Positions 1 to 8,469 of a stretch of 64,000 nt of DNA are shown here, piece after piece. Made by a program: the position numbers and the translations under genes. Under the pieces are notes generated by a model. That model saw only the letters and a list, made by a program, of their open reading frames with translations, was not told where the DNA came from and did not search any database. The number at the start of each line of letters is the position of its first letter. The first letter of the stretch is position 1. The stretch lies in the NCBI RefSeq assembly GCF_000336995.1, contig NZ_AOJI01000026.1:178240-242239 (forward strand), in the 5' to 3' direction. This stretch comes from Halorubrum aidingense JCM 13560 (GTDB lineage: Archaea; Halobacteriota; Halobacteria; Halobacteriales; Haloferacaceae).

Positions 1-386
1 TCCCACCGGTGGATCTGGTACAGGTCGATCGTGTCCATCCCGAGTCGATCGAGGCTGTTCGCCAGCTCCTGTTCGATCGCCTTCCGCGAAAGCCCGCCCG
101 AGTTCGGGTTCGACTCGTCCATCTGGAAGTACCCCTTCGTCGCGACGACCGCCTCCTCGCGGTGTCCCTCCAGCGCTTCCCCGAGGACGCGCTCCGACTC
201 GCCGTTCGAGTACATGTTGGCGGTGTCGAAGAACGTCACGCCGAGTTCGAGCGCGCGCTCGACGATCGCTTTCCCTTCCTCCTCGTCGAGGACCCACTCG
301 CGCCAGTCCGAGTCGCCGAAGCTCATGCAGCCGAGACAGATCTTCGACACCGTCATCCCGGTGTCGCCGAGGGTCGTGTACTCCAT
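1..386 (-). CDS. Aldo/keto reductase, 3' part missing (window edge)
   Basis: The 128 visible residues start MEYTTLGDTGMTVSKICLGC and contain the N-terminal aldo/keto reductase signature: GDTGMTVS, then FFDTANMYSNGESERVLGEAL with the catalytic Asp and Tyr of the (beta/alpha)8 barrel, then LDRLGMDTIDLYQIHRW. The family reduces aldehydes and ketones with NAD(P)H in the cytoplasm; the substrate cannot be read from this part. The gene runs off the left edge, so about 60% is missing. A TATA-like TTTTTA lies about 25-30 nt upstream of the ATG (near 410-415), consistent with a leaderless mRNA and with this start. Confidence 0.93.
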   Translation of the reverse strand, partial: MEYTTLGDTGMTVSKICLGCMSFGDSDWREWVLDEEEGKAIVERALELGVTFFDTANMYSNGESERVLGEALEGHREEAVVATKGYFQMDESNPNSGGLSRKAIEQELANSLDRLGMDTIDLYQIHRW

Positions 387-525
387 GGGTCCACGAGACG
401 GAGTCGGAGTAAAAAGGTATCCGCGGGGTCGCTCGCTCCGGTCGGGCGGAGAACGACCGGAGGGGGAGCGCCTCGGCGAAGTCGGCGCACCCGGTGCAGC
501 CGGTGCACCCGGCGCAATTGGCGTC

Positions 526-723
526 TTACGCGTCGCGGAACGACGCCGTGTACACGAGGAACGTGCCCGTGAGGATAACGAACGCGAGGAACGTCACGAG
601 CGCGAGCACGTTCGCGACGGGCGCGAGCGGGTTGAGGAACGACTGTCCGGTCGAGTCGAGCACGAGGACGGCGAGGAGGGCGGCGATCAGCCCGAGGAGC
701 CAGTTCGTGAGGATTTCGTCCAT
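526..723 (-). CDS. Small two-helix membrane protein, 65 aa
   Basis: The protein starts MDEILTNWLLGLIAALLAVL and has two hydrophobic stretches, about residues 8-22 and 37-58, separated by a short polar loop. It is probably an integral membrane protein with both ends on the same side. I do not recognise a named function; such small membrane proteins are common in haloarchaea. It is transcribed divergently from the photolyase gene, with about 80 bp shared between the two starts. Confidence 0.7.
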   Translation of the reverse strand: MDEILTNWLLGLIAALLAVLVLDSTGQSFLNPLAPVANVLALVTFLAFVILTGTFLVYTASFRDA

Positions 724-777
724 GTCAGCATCCTCACCGAGGCCGGACAAAAAGGCGCGGGTGTCGGTCCCCGGAGC

Positions 778-782
778 TATAT
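778..782 (+). promoter_or_regulatory. TATA box of the photolyase gene
   Basis: The sequence TATAT sits 24-28 nt upstream of the GTG at 806. That is the spacing of a haloarchaeal TATA element to the first base of a leaderless transcript. It selects the GTG at 806 over earlier in-frame starts, which would give an unrelated N-terminal extension. Confidence 0.55.
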
Positions 783-805
783 CGGTGGGCGTCGTGCGAT
801 CCGCC

Positions 806-2497
806 GTGAGCGACCGATCGACGCTGTGGCTGCTGGGCGACCAGCTGAATCCGACCCTCGACGCCCTCGACGAGGTCGACGAGGTGCTGTTGATCGAGGC
901 GCACGGGTTCGCGGACCGGAGGCCGTACCACGCCCACAAGCTGACGCTCGTGTTCGCCGCGATGCGGCACTTCCGCGACGACCTCCGCGACCGAGGGCAC
1001 GACGTGACGTACCTCGAAGCGGCCTCGTTCGGTGACGGGCTCGACGCGTTTCTCGCCGGACGAGGCGGGACGGAAGCCGCCGACCCCGACCTCCGAGTGA
1101 TGCGCCCGGCGAGCCACGGTGCGGGAGAGCGCCTCCGCGCGCTCGCCGGCGAGCGCGGCGCGAGCCTCACGCTGATCGACAACGAACTGTTCTGGACGAC
1201 CCCCGACGACTGGCGGGAGTGGGCGGACCCGCCGCGGGGAGACGAGCCCCTCCTCGGCGAGGACGGAGCCGCCGCGCGCAGGTACCGACAGGAGGGATGG
1301 TACCGGCACGTTCGCCGAGAGACGGGCGTGCTGATGGACGGCGACGAACCGGTCGGCGGCGAGTGGAACTTCGACGATCGGAACCGGGAGACGCCGCCCG
1401 TCGACTGGAGCCCCCCGTCGCCCCCGCGGTACGAGCCGGACGACCTCACCCGCGAGACCCACGCGTGGGTTCGCGACCGGTTCGACACGTGGGGCGACGA
1501 CGGGCTCGAGGAGTTCGCGTGGCCGGTCACCCGCGCGGAGGCGCTCGACGCCTTGGACGACTTCGTCCGCGATCGGCTCCCGTCGTTCGGGCGGTACCAG
1601 GACGCGATGGTCACCGGCGAGCCGTTCCTCTCGCACTCCCTGCTCTCGCCCGCGATCAACCTCGGGCTCCTCGGTCCGCGGGAACCCGTCCTGGCGGTCG
1701 AGGCCGCGTACGCGGACCGCGGGGTCGAACCGGGCGCGTACGACCCCGGTCGCGGCGACGCGACGACGCTGGACGCGTTCGGCGGGAGCGACGCCAGCGA
1801 GAGCGACGCCGACGGAGAGCGAGCGCCGGGCGACGCTCTCGCACCCGTCCCGCTCAACGCGGCCGAGGGGTTCGTCCGGCAGGTGCTCGGCTGGCGGGAG
1901 TTCGTCCGACACGTCTACCGCGAGGCGATGCCGAGGCTGGCCGGCGCGAACCGGTTGGACCAACAGCGAGAGCTCCCGCCCGCTTACTGGGACGGCGACA
2001 CCGAGATGACCTGCCTCTCGGAGGCGGTGGGTCACGTCCGCGAGTTCGGCTACGCACACCACATCGAACGGCTGATGGTGCTGTCGAACTTCGCGCTGCT
2101 CTACGGCGCCGACCCCGCGGAGCTGAACGAGTGGTTCCACCTCGGGTTCGTCGACGCGTACCACTGGGTGACGACGCCGAACGTCGTCGCGATGGGGTCG
2201 TTCGGGACGGACGTGCTCTCCTCGAAGCCGTACGCCGCCTCGGGGAACTACGTGAACCGCATGAGCGATCACTGCGCGTCGTGTCCGTACGCCGTCTCGC
2301 GGACGACCGGGGAGGGCGCCTGCCCGCTCAACGCGCTCTACTGGGACTTCCTCCGAGAGCACGAGGAGACGCTCCGCGGAACCGGACGGATGGGACTCGC
2401 GTACTCGCACGTCGACGACAAGGACGACGCGGAGTGGACGGCGATCCGTGAACGCGCGGAAGACGTCAGAGAACAGGCTCGAGACGGGGCGTTGTAG
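806..2497 (+). CDS. FeS-type cryptochrome/photolyase (FeS-BCP, PhrB-like)
   Basis: Flavoprotein of the prokaryotic (6-4) photolyase/FeS-BCP group, expected to repair UV (6-4) photoproducts using blue light. The 563 aa start VSDRSTLWLLGDQLNP, the typical N-terminus of this group, followed by a Rossmann-like antenna domain and a helical FAD domain. The cluster ligands are visible: C403 (TCLSE), C490 and C493 (DHCASCPY) and C506 (GACPLN). The 12-residue gap between the last two matches my recollection of Agrobacterium PhrB. An acidic low-complexity insertion (about residues 315-350, rich in D, E, S, G) interrupts the FAD domain and is probably a surface loop. The GTG start is chosen because a TATA box lies 24-28 nt upstream and the conserved N-terminus begins there. 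Confidence 0.9.
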   Translation: MSDRSTLWLLGDQLNPTLDALDEVDEVLLIEAHGFADRRPYHAHKLTLVFAAMRHFRDDLRDRGHDVTYLEAASFGDGLDAFLAGRGGTEAADPDLRVMRPASHGAGERLRALAGERGASLTLIDNELFWTTPDDWREWADPPRGDEPLLGEDGAAARRYRQEGWYRHVRRETGVLMDGDEPVGGEWNFDDRNRETPPVDWSPPSPPRYEPDDLTRETHAWVRDRFDTWGDDGLEEFAWPVTRAEALDALDDFVRDRLPSFGRYQDAMVTGEPFLSHSLLSPAINLGLLGPREPVLAVEAAYADRGVEPGAYDPGRGDATTLDAFGGSDASESDADGERAPGDALAPVPLNAAEGFVRQVLGWREFVRHVYREAMPRLAGANRLDQQRELPPAYWDGDTEMTCLSEAVGHVREFGYAHHIERLMVLSNFALLYGADPAELNEWFHLGFVDAYHWVTTPNVVAMGSFGTDVLSSKPYAASGNYVNRMSDHCASCPYAVSRTTGEGACPLNALYWDFLREHEETLRGTGRMGLAYSHVDDKDDAEWTAIRERAEDVREQARDGAL

Positions 2498-2577
2498 GGG
2501 CCTGTGCGAACTGCGCGATCCGTGCGGAGTGCGCGGTCCCGTGTGGACCGCGCGGCGACGGACGAAGGCGGGACGCG

Positions 2578-2823
2578 TTACTCGCCGGCGGAGAGCCGCT
2601 GGAGTCGCGGGAGCGCCTGCTCGTAGCCGAGCGCGACGATCCCGACGTACAGCGCGAGCAGTCCCATTCCCGTCGCCCACAGTCCGAGGACGAGGTCGCC
2701 GCCGACCGCGGCCTCGAAGCCGAAGCGTTCGAGGACGATCCCGATCGCCGAGGCCGCGCCGGCGCCGGCGACGATGGCGAACAGTTCGATCAGTTCGACC
2801 GCAACGGCAGGCACATCGACCAT
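2578..2823 (-). CDS. Haloarchaeal small membrane protein, 81 aa
   Basis: The protein (MVDVPAVAVELIELFAIVAG...) has a hydrophobic helix at about residues 10-30 and another at about 42-68, then a basic-acidic tail. No catalytic motif is visible. It converges on the photolyase gene, with about 80 bp between the stop codons. Function unknown; the call rests on codon use, two membrane segments and a clean ATG start. Confidence 0.65.
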   Translation of the reverse strand: MVDVPAVAVELIELFAIVAGAGAASAIGIVLERFGFEAAVGGDLVLGLWATGMGLLALYVGIVALGYEQALPRLQRLSAGE

Positions 2824-2982
2824 ACCGGGTCGCAGCGGGCACCGAATATGACTCTTTCGGGAGCGAGGAGGTCGGTTGGGAAACGACGAGGCTGTTTCGA
2901 GGGCGACGAGGCGGTGGCGTCGGCCGAGGATCCGGGTGGACCGGGGGCCGGAGTCGGTGAGGCCGGCAAGCGCCAAAGAGTC

Positions 2983-3162
2983 CTACTTGAGGCCGAACGC
3001 GCGCATCGTGGAGTCCGCGACCCCCTTCGCGATCAGTGCGAGGCCGGCGAGGAACAGCGCCATTCCGCCCCCGACGATCGGGTCGTGAACGGCCACCACC
3101 CCGATCCCGAGGAGAACGACCGCGACGCCGGCGATGCCTTCGGTTCCGAGCGTGTCACGCAT
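2983..3162 (-). CDS. Haloarchaeal small membrane protein, 59 aa
   Basis: The 59 residues (MRDTLGTEGIAGVAVVLLGI...) form two hydrophobic helices at about residues 9-25 and 32-48, joined by a HDPIVGGG turn. This matches a short two-helix protein family seen next to translation genes in haloarchaea (DUF7470-like, from memory). It is divergent from eIF1A. I chose the ATG at 3162 because the longer reading frame upstream has no membrane character and poor composition. Confidence 0.65.
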   Translation of the reverse strand: MRDTLGTEGIAGVAVVLLGIGVVAVHDPIVGGGMALFLAGLALIAKGVADSTMRAFGLK

Positions 3163-3304
3163 GGAGCCGGATCGGCGGTGTCGGGTGATAAAATGGCCGC
3201 TTCGGTGCGAGTTCGAGGGCGGGTGACGCGCCGTGTAAACGGGCCGCATCGGCGCCGCAGAGAGCGGCCCTTTTATTTCCGGGAGCGCGTATCACCGCGT
3301 ACGC

Positions 3305-3595
3305 ATGAGCAACGGAGACGGCGACGGTCGAAACGACCTCCGGATGCCCGACGACGACGAGGTGTTCGCGGAGGTCGTCGAGATGCTCGGCGCGAACCGG
3401 GTCAAAGTCCGCTGTGCGGACGGGAAAGAGCGGACCGCTCGGATCCCCGGACGGATGCAGAAACGCGTCTGGATCCGCGAGGACGACATCGTCCTCGTCG
3501 AGCCGTGGGACTGGCAGGACGAGAAAGCCGACATCTCGTGGCGCTACGAGAAAAGCGAGGCCGAACAGCTCCGCGAGGAAGGCCACCTGCGGTGA
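3305..3595 (+). CDS. eif1A: Translation initiation factor eIF1A
   Basis: Archaeal homologue of eIF1A/IF1. It binds the A site of the small ribosomal subunit and helps recruit initiator tRNA and scan for the start codon. The 96 aa show the OB-fold S1-like core (about residues 22-80), with the conserved [17 protein letters not shown] and [12 protein letters not shown] segments and [10 protein letters not shown] before the tail. Length is typical for the archaeal family. A TTTTATTT box lies about 29-36 nt upstream of the ATG, giving at most a very short leader. Confidence 0.97.
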   Translation: MSNGDGDGRNDLRMPDDDEVFAEVVEMLGANRVKVRCADGKERTARIPGRMQKRVWIREDDIVLVEPWDWQDEKADISWRYEKSEAEQLREEGHLR

Positions 3596-3677
3596 CCGGC
3601 CGCGCGAACCGCGCCGACTGCTGCGGTCACCGCGACCGGCGCGAGATCGTTAAGTCGAAACGGCACTGAGCCGAGGT

Positions 3678-4703
3678 ATGCTTCGGCTCGCCATGACGAC
3701 CGACGCGGAGACATTCGAGCGCGTGCGCGAGCCGCTCGCCGATCGCGGGATCGCGGTCGATCACGTTCAAGCGAAGGAGCGGTCGCTTCGCGTGTCCGAG
3801 GGTGGAGACCGCACCGTCGGCGACGGGCGGTCCGGCGGTGACGAGCGGCGCGTTGGCGCAGTCGATGAGTCCGACGTCTCCGACGGCCGCGGCGAGTTCG
3901 ACAAATCCGGCGAGTTCGACAAATCCGGCGAGTTCGACAAATCCGGCGAGTTCGACAAATCCGGCGAGTTCGACGGGTTCGACGTCGGGTTCGTCTACCC
4001 GTCCCGACTCATGGAAGGGGCGGTCGTCGATACCCGGCTCTCGGTACCGTGGGTCAACGGCCGCGAGGCGGTCCTCACCTCACGGAACAAGGCGGGGGTG
4101 CTCGCTCGGCTCGACGCGGCCGGTATCCCGACGCCGCGGACCGTCATGGTGTCGAATCCGGTGAGCGAGTCCGCCGTCGTCGACGCCGTGTCGGGGTTCT
4201 CGTACCCGGTCGTCGTCAAGCCGAACTCCGCGACTCGCGGCGTCGGTGTCGCGACGGCGTCCGACCTCGACTCGCTTCTGGGGACGGTCGACTACCTCAA
4301 CCTCGTGCACGACTACCGCGCGACCGGCGACAAGTCGTTTCTGATCCAGGAGTTCCTCCCCGACGCGCGCGACTACCGCGCGATGGTCGTCGACGGCGCC
4401 TACGTCGGCGCGGTCCGCCGGCGGCTCCCCGCCGACGCCCGCGACGCCGGCCGCTGGAAGCACAACGTCCACCGGGGCGCCGAAGCGGTCGGCGTCGACC
4501 TTCCCGACCGGGCCCGCGAGTTGGCCGAGCGCACCGCCGCCGCCCTGGACATCGACTACCTCGGCGTCGATCTGCTGGAGACGGACGACCGGCTCGTGGT
4601 CAACGAGACGAACGCGCGGCCGACCATCGACGCGGCGACGAAGTACGAGCCGGAGTTTTACGACCGGCTGGCGGCGCTCGTGAAGCGGACCGCCGAGAAG
4701 TGA
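3678..4703 (+). CDS. RimK-like ATP-grasp ligase with a GEFDKS repeat insertion
   Basis: ATP-grasp enzyme of the RimK/glutathione-synthetase type, which forms amide bonds between an acid and an amine through an acyl phosphate. Visible parts are a pre-ATP-grasp domain (residues 1-110), the ATP-binding segment PVVVKPNSATRGVGV, the acidic LIQEFLPDARDYRAMVVDG, the GRWKHNVHRGAEAV loop, and the Mg-binding end VNETNARPTIDAA. The substrate is unknown. Residues about 72-99 carry four copies of GEFDKS plus a partial fifth, encoded by a tandem 18-bp repeat, in a linker of the N-terminal domain. A TTAAG box lies about 28 nt upstream of the ATG, supporting this start; an alternative ATG lies at 3693. Confidence 0.85.
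   Translation: MLRLAMTTDAETFERVREPLADRGIAVDHVQAKERSLRVSEGGDRTVGDGRSGGDERRVGAVDESDVSDGRGEFDKSGEFDKSGEFDKSGEFDKSGEFDGFDVGFVYPSRLMEGAVVDTRLSVPWVNGREAVLTSRNKAGVLARLDAAGIPTPRTVMVSNPVSESAVVDAVSGFSYPVVVKPNSATRGVGVATASDLDSLLGTVDYLNLVHDYRATGDKSFLIQEFLPDARDYRAMVVDGAYVGAVRRRLPADARDAGRWKHNVHRGAEAVGVDLPDRARELAERTAAALDIDYLGVDLLETDDRLVVNETNARPTIDAATKYEPEFYDRLAALVKRTAEK
3891..3974 (+). repeat. 18-bp tandem repeat, four copies plus 12 bp
   Basis: The unit GGCGAGTTCGACAAATCC occurs four times without a mismatch (3891-3962), followed by its first 12 bases. It is in frame with the ATP-grasp gene and encodes GEFDKS repeats. The AAA and TCC codons are AT-richer than the surroundings, and the identity of the copies points to recent slippage expansion. 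Confidence 0.97.
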
Positions 4704-4729
4704 ACGCGAGCGGGGAGCGGGCCCCGTGG

Positions 4730-5107
4730 TCAGACCAGGTCGATCGACGCGGAGTCGTCGTCGCGGTCGAACGCGACCTCGAGGACGCCGTTGTTGAACG
4801 TCGCGTCGGCTGAGTGCTCGTCGACCGCGGCGGGAAGCTCGACGGTCTCGTCGTACTCGCGCCGGTCCGACGCCGCGGAGATGGTGAGCGCCTCGCCGTC
4901 GCACTGCAGGGACAGCTGCTCTTTCGAGACGGCCGGGAGGTCGGCGACGAGTCGGACGGTGTCTTCCGTCGCGTACGCGTCGACGTGCGTCTCGGAGCCG
5001 AACCCGGCGTCTTCGGTGCCGGGGCCGCCGTTGGCCATCTCGTTCATCATCCGTTCGATCTCTTCGAAGAAGTCCCCGAACGGATCGTCACGGTCGTCTC
5101 TATCCAT
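4730..5107 (-). CDS. Hsp20/alpha-crystallin small heat-shock protein
   Basis: ATP-independent holdase chaperone that forms oligomers and binds unfolding proteins. The 125 aa have an acidic N-terminal arm (residues 1-40, MDRDDRDDPFGDFFEEIERM) and an alpha-crystallin domain (about 41-125) with the hallmark NNGVLEVAF near the C-terminus. The C-terminal I-x-I/V anchor is weak (SIDLV). It converges on the ATP-grasp gene. A CTTATC box about 22-30 nt upstream of the ATG (5129-5137) suggests a leaderless transcript. Confidence 0.92.
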   Translation of the reverse strand: MDRDDRDDPFGDFFEEIERMMNEMANGGPGTEDAGFGSETHVDAYATEDTVRLVADLPAVSKEQLSLQCDGEALTISAASDRREYDETVELPAAVDEHSADATFNNGVLEVAFDRDDDSASIDLV

Positions 5108-5353
5108 ACGTCAGGGGAGGACGGTGATCCCGATAAGCCTTCTGTCGATCGCCGTATTGGCCGCCGCCCGGACGGCGAACGCGGTGCCGCTGCGGACCGA
5201 CGAACGCGATGCCGCTGCGGACACGACACCGCACGGGCGCGGTGTCGTACGGACGCGGGACGGGACGGACGCGGCGTGGGCCTCGGTGTCCGATCGGCGA
5301 GGGTAGCCGTAACAAATTCGAACGTTTATGAGGGTCTCGGGGCGACTCGGTCG

Positions 5354-5362
5354 GATTTAAGT
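5354..5362 (+). promoter_or_regulatory. TATA box of gap in the 279-bp hsp20-gap intergenic region
   Basis: GATTTAAGT ends about 25 nt before the gap ATG, the spacing expected for a leaderless haloarchaeal mRNA. A second TATA-like CGTTTATGAG lies at about 5321-5330 and could be an alternative promoter. The rest of 5108-5353 holds the divergent hsp20 promoter and a short GCCGCTGCGGAC direct repeat; I see no gene in it. Confidence 0.55.
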
Positions 5363-5386
5363 ATCTGGGGCTCGCTTTTTTCGAAC

Positions 5387-6439
5387 ATGAGTAAATCATA
5401 TCTCGCCGCGGGCGACGACGTGAGTGAGGACGAGATCGTGCGGGTCGGTCTCAACGGCTTCGGCCGCATCGGTCGAAACGTGTTCCGCGCGGCCATGGAA
5501 CACCCCCGAATCGAGCTCGCCGGGATCAACGACGTGATGGACTTCGACGACATGGCGTACCTCGCGAAGTACGACACCGTCATGGGCCGACTCGACGGCG
5601 TCGAGCGCGACGGCGACGCGCTGACGATCGGCGGCACGTCGGTCCCGCTGTACAACGTGCAGGACCCCGCGGACCTCCCGTGGGACGAGCTCGACGTCGA
5701 CGTCGCCCTGGAGTGTACCGGCGTCTTCCGGACCCGCGAGGACGCGAGCGCGCACCTCGAAGGCGGCGCCGACACCGTCGTCATCTCGGCGCCCCCGAAG
5801 GGCGAGGAGCCCGTCAAACAGCTCGTGTACGGCGTCAACCACGACGAGTACGACGGCGACGACGTTATCTCGAACGCCTCCTGTACGACGAACTCCATCA
5901 CGCCGGTCGCGAAGGTGCTCGACGCGGAGTTCGGCATCGACGCCGGCACCCTCACCACGGTCCACGCCTACACCGGCTCGCAGGCGCTCATCGACGGTCC
6001 GAAGGCCAAGACGCGCCGCGGCCGCGCGGCGGCCGAAAACATCGTTCCGACCTCGACGGGCGCAGCCGGGGCCGCACAAAAGGTCCTCCCGCAGCTCGAC
6101 GGTAAAATCGACGGCATGGCGATGCGCGTCCCCATCCCGAACGGCTCCCTCACCGAGTTCGTCGTGAGCCTCGACGAGACGGTCACCGCCGAGGAAGTCA
6201 ACGAGGCGTTCCGCGACGCGGCCGACTCCGGCCCGCTCGCGGGCGTGCTCGGCTACACCGACGACGAGGTCGTCTCCAGCGACATCGTCGGGCTGCCGTT
6301 CTCCAGCTACGTCGACCTGCAGTCCACGAACGTCATCGCCGGCGGGAAGCTGCTGAAGATCCTCACGTGGTACGACAACGAGTACGGCTTCTCGAACCGG
6401 ATGCTCGACATGGCCGCGTACGTCACCGACGAGTCGTAA
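5387..6439 (+). CDS. gap: Glyceraldehyde-3-phosphate dehydrogenase, phosphorylating
   Basis: Catalyses reversible oxidation of glyceraldehyde-3-phosphate to 1,3-bisphosphoglycerate with NAD(P)+. The 350 aa include the dinucleotide-binding GLNGFGRIGRNVFRA and the catalytic SNASCTTNSI with C166, followed by a His in the TTVHAYTGSQ segment. The length and the CTTN active site are of the bacterial/class I type found in haloarchaea, not the archaeal class II type. An 18-residue N-terminal extension (MSKSYLAAGDDVSEDEIV) precedes the Rossmann fold. pgk follows 136 bp downstream on the same strand, but with its own promoter. Confidence 0.96.
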   Translation: MSKSYLAAGDDVSEDEIVRVGLNGFGRIGRNVFRAAMEHPRIELAGINDVMDFDDMAYLAKYDTVMGRLDGVERDGDALTIGGTSVPLYNVQDPADLPWDELDVDVALECTGVFRTREDASAHLEGGADTVVISAPPKGEEPVKQLVYGVNHDEYDGDDVISNASCTTNSITPVAKVLDAEFGIDAGTLTTVHAYTGSQALIDGPKAKTRRGRAAAENIVPTSTGAAGAAQKVLPQLDGKIDGMAMRVPIPNGSLTEFVVSLDETVTAEEVNEAFRDAADSGPLAGVLGYTDDEVVSSDIVGLPFSSYVDLQSTNVIAGGKLLKILTWYDNEYGFSNRMLDMAAYVTDES

Positions 6440-6545
6440 CGCGGCGCGTAAGCTCCCGAATCGGACCCCGGCGGCGCGCCGTTGACGAGCGGTCGACGCA
6501 TCGTCGACGCCGCATCGGACGGCAACGTTCCCCCGGAGAACCACC

Positions 6546-6551
6546 GATAAG
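6546..6551 (+). promoter_or_regulatory. TATA box of pgk
   Basis: ATAAGT lies 25-30 nt upstream of the pgk ATG. The spacing indicates a leaderless transcript independent of gap. Confidence 0.5.
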
Positions 6552-6575
6552 TACCTCACCGATCACCGTTCATTC

Positions 6576-7799
6576 ATGTCCACCTTCCGCACCATCGACG
6601 ACCTGCCGGCCGACTCGCGCGTCCTCGTTCGACTCGATCTCAACTCGCCCATCGACGACGGCGAGCCACAGGACAACCGCCGCTTCGAGCGCCACGCGGA
6701 GACCGTCCGAGAGCTCGCCGAGGCGGGCCACCGCGTCGTGCTCATGGCCCACCAGGGTCGCCCCGGCCGCGACGACTTCACGTCGCTGTCGGGCCACGCG
6801 ACCATCCTCGCCGAGCACGTCGGCCGAGACGTGGCGTTCGTGGCAGACACCTACGGCGACGAGGCGCTGGCGGCCATCGACGCGCTCGACGCGGGCGAGA
6901 TCCTCCTGTTGGAGAACACGCGGATGTGCGACGACGAGCTTCCGGAGGCGTCGCCCGAGGACAAGTCCCAGACCGAGTTCGTGACGGCGCTGGCGCCGCA
7001 CGTCGACGCGTACGTCAACGACGCGTACTCCGCCGCCCACCGAAAACACGCCTCGCTGGTCGGGTTCCCGCTCGTCTTGCCCGCGTACGCCGGCCGCGTG
7101 ATGGAGACGGAGTACGAGGCCAACACCGCCATCGCGACCCGCGAGTTCGACGGGCCGGTGACGATGGTCGTCGGCGGGACGAAAGCGACCGACGTGATCG
7201 GCGTGATGGACGCCTTAGCGGGGAAGGTCGACCGGTTCCTGCTCGGCGGCGTCGCCGGGGAGCTGTTCCTGCGCGCGGCGGGCCACCCCGTCGGCCACGA
7301 CGTCGGAGACATGGACCTGTTCGACGAGCAGTGGGCGGCGAACCGCGAGCTGATCGAGTCCGTCCTCGACGAGCGCGGCGACGCGATCCACCTCGCGACC
7401 GACCTCGCCTACGAGGGGGACGACGGCGAGCGCGCGGAGGTGGCCGTCGCCGACATCGACGAAAAGACCGAGGGCTACCTCGACGTGGGCTCGGAGACGG
7501 TGGCGGCCTACGGGCCGCCGATCCGCGAGTCGGACGCGGTGTTCGTGAAGGGCGCGCTCGGGGTCTTCGAGGACGAGCGGTTCGCGGACGGCACGGTCGG
7601 CGTGCTCGAAGCGATCGCCGAGACCGACTGCTTCTCCGTGGTCGGCGGCGGCGACACCTCGCGGGCGATCGAGATGTACGGGTTAGACGAGGCCGACTTC
7701 TCGCACGTCTCGATCGCGGGCGGGGCGTACATCCGCGCGCTCACGGGCGAGTCGCTCCCGGCGGTCGAGCTGTTGGAGGACGCCGCTGCGGCCGAGTGA
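6576..7799 (+). CDS. pgk: Phosphoglycerate kinase
   Basis: Transfers phosphate between 1,3-bisphosphoglycerate and ADP, the step after GAPDH. The 407 aa show the N-domain substrate loop VLVRLDLNSPIDDGE, the AHQGRPG motif, the hinge region VMVVGGTKATDVIGV, and the nucleotide-binding C-domain ending in VVGGGDTSRAIE. These are characteristic family motifs and the length is as expected. The gap-pgk arrangement lets both steps of this exchange be made from neighbouring genes. Confidence 0.97.
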   Translation: MSTFRTIDDLPADSRVLVRLDLNSPIDDGEPQDNRRFERHAETVRELAEAGHRVVLMAHQGRPGRDDFTSLSGHATILAEHVGRDVAFVADTYGDEALAAIDALDAGEILLLENTRMCDDELPEASPEDKSQTEFVTALAPHVDAYVNDAYSAAHRKHASLVGFPLVLPAYAGRVMETEYEANTAIATREFDGPVTMVVGGTKATDVIGVMDALAGKVDRFLLGGVAGELFLRAAGHPVGHDVGDMDLFDEQWAANRELIESVLDERGDAIHLATDLAYEGDDGERAEVAVADIDEKTEGYLDVGSETVAAYGPPIRESDAVFVKGALGVFEDERFADGTVGVLEAIAETDCFSVVGGGDTSRAIEMYGLDEADFSHVSIAGGAYIRALTGESLPAVELLEDAAAAE

Positions 7800-7881
7800 C
7801 GGAGTAAGCGGGAGAACGGATACGCGGGAAAGCGAATACGAGAGAGGGGGTAGATGGGACGTTCGACGGTCGGCGAAGGGG

Positions 7882-8343
7882 TTACTCCTCGTTGAGGTCG
7901 AGTTCGAACTGCTCGTTTTCGGTGACCGCGTTGAGGACGACGCTGGTGTTCGACTCGCGGATGTCGGCGTCGGTGAGGATCGATTTGATCTGGGCGTTCA
8001 TGCCGTCCGTGTCGGTGAACTTGCCGATGGCGATCACGTCGTAGTCGCCGGTGACCTCGTAGACGCTTACCATCTGCTTCTCTTGCCGGAGCTTCTCGGT
8101 GACGTCAGGCAACGCGCTCCCCTCGACTTTGAGCTGGAGGACGGCCGTCACGTCGTAGCCGAGTTTGTCGTAGTCGACGATGGGCGTGTATCCGCGGATC
8201 ACGCCTTCGTCTTCCAAGTCGCGGAGGTGATTCGAGACGGTCGTTACGGAGACGTCGAGTTCGTCACCGAGGCTGCGCAGGCTCGCGCGACCGTTGCTGA
8301 GAAGTGAGTTGACGAGTTGGGCGTCGAGGTTTTCGTACGTCAT
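7882..8343 (-). CDS. lrp: Lrp/AsnC family transcription regulator
   Basis: Feast/famine DNA-binding regulator. Residues about 4-60 form the AsnC helix-turn-helix ([36 protein letters not shown]), and about 65-150 the RAM ligand/oligomerisation domain. It is divergent from glnA, the arrangement in which haloarchaeal Lrp is a known or presumed regulator of glutamine synthetase and of itself. I prefer the ATG ([12 protein letters not shown]), which matches related proteins. A GTG immediately before it (8344-8346) is almost exactly at the expected transcription start and could also be used. Confidence 0.93.
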   Translation of the reverse strand: MTYENLDAQLVNSLLSNGRASLRSLGDELDVSVTTVSNHLRDLEDEGVIRGYTPIVDYDKLGYDVTAVLQLKVEGSALPDVTEKLRQEKQMVSVYEVTGDYDVIAIGKFTDTDGMNAQIKSILTDADIRESNTSVVLNAVTENEQFELDLNEE

Positions 8344-8367
8344 CACACCTATCCACGCTGTCTGGGG

Positions 8368-8439
8368 TTTATAATTTTACGAATGTCCAGCATTCTTGCG
8401 GGGGCGGCGGTTCATGCACCAAGCGATAAGGCCTTTATA
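8368..8439. promoter_or_regulatory. Divergent lrp/glnA promoters with a GAATG-N5-CATTC palindrome
   Basis: The lrp TATA box is TTATAAA on the minus strand (8368-8374), about 25 nt from the lrp start. The glnA TATA box is TTTATA at 8434-8439, about 31-36 nt before the ATG. Between them lies a perfect inverted repeat GAATG-TCCAG-CATTC (8381-8395). It sits just upstream of the lrp TATA box, about 40 bp from the glnA box. This is a plausible Lrp operator; binding is inferred, the sequence shows only the dyad. Confidence 0.6.
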
Positions 8440-8469
8440 CTGGCAGATAACGAATGAGACGTCCAGAAC

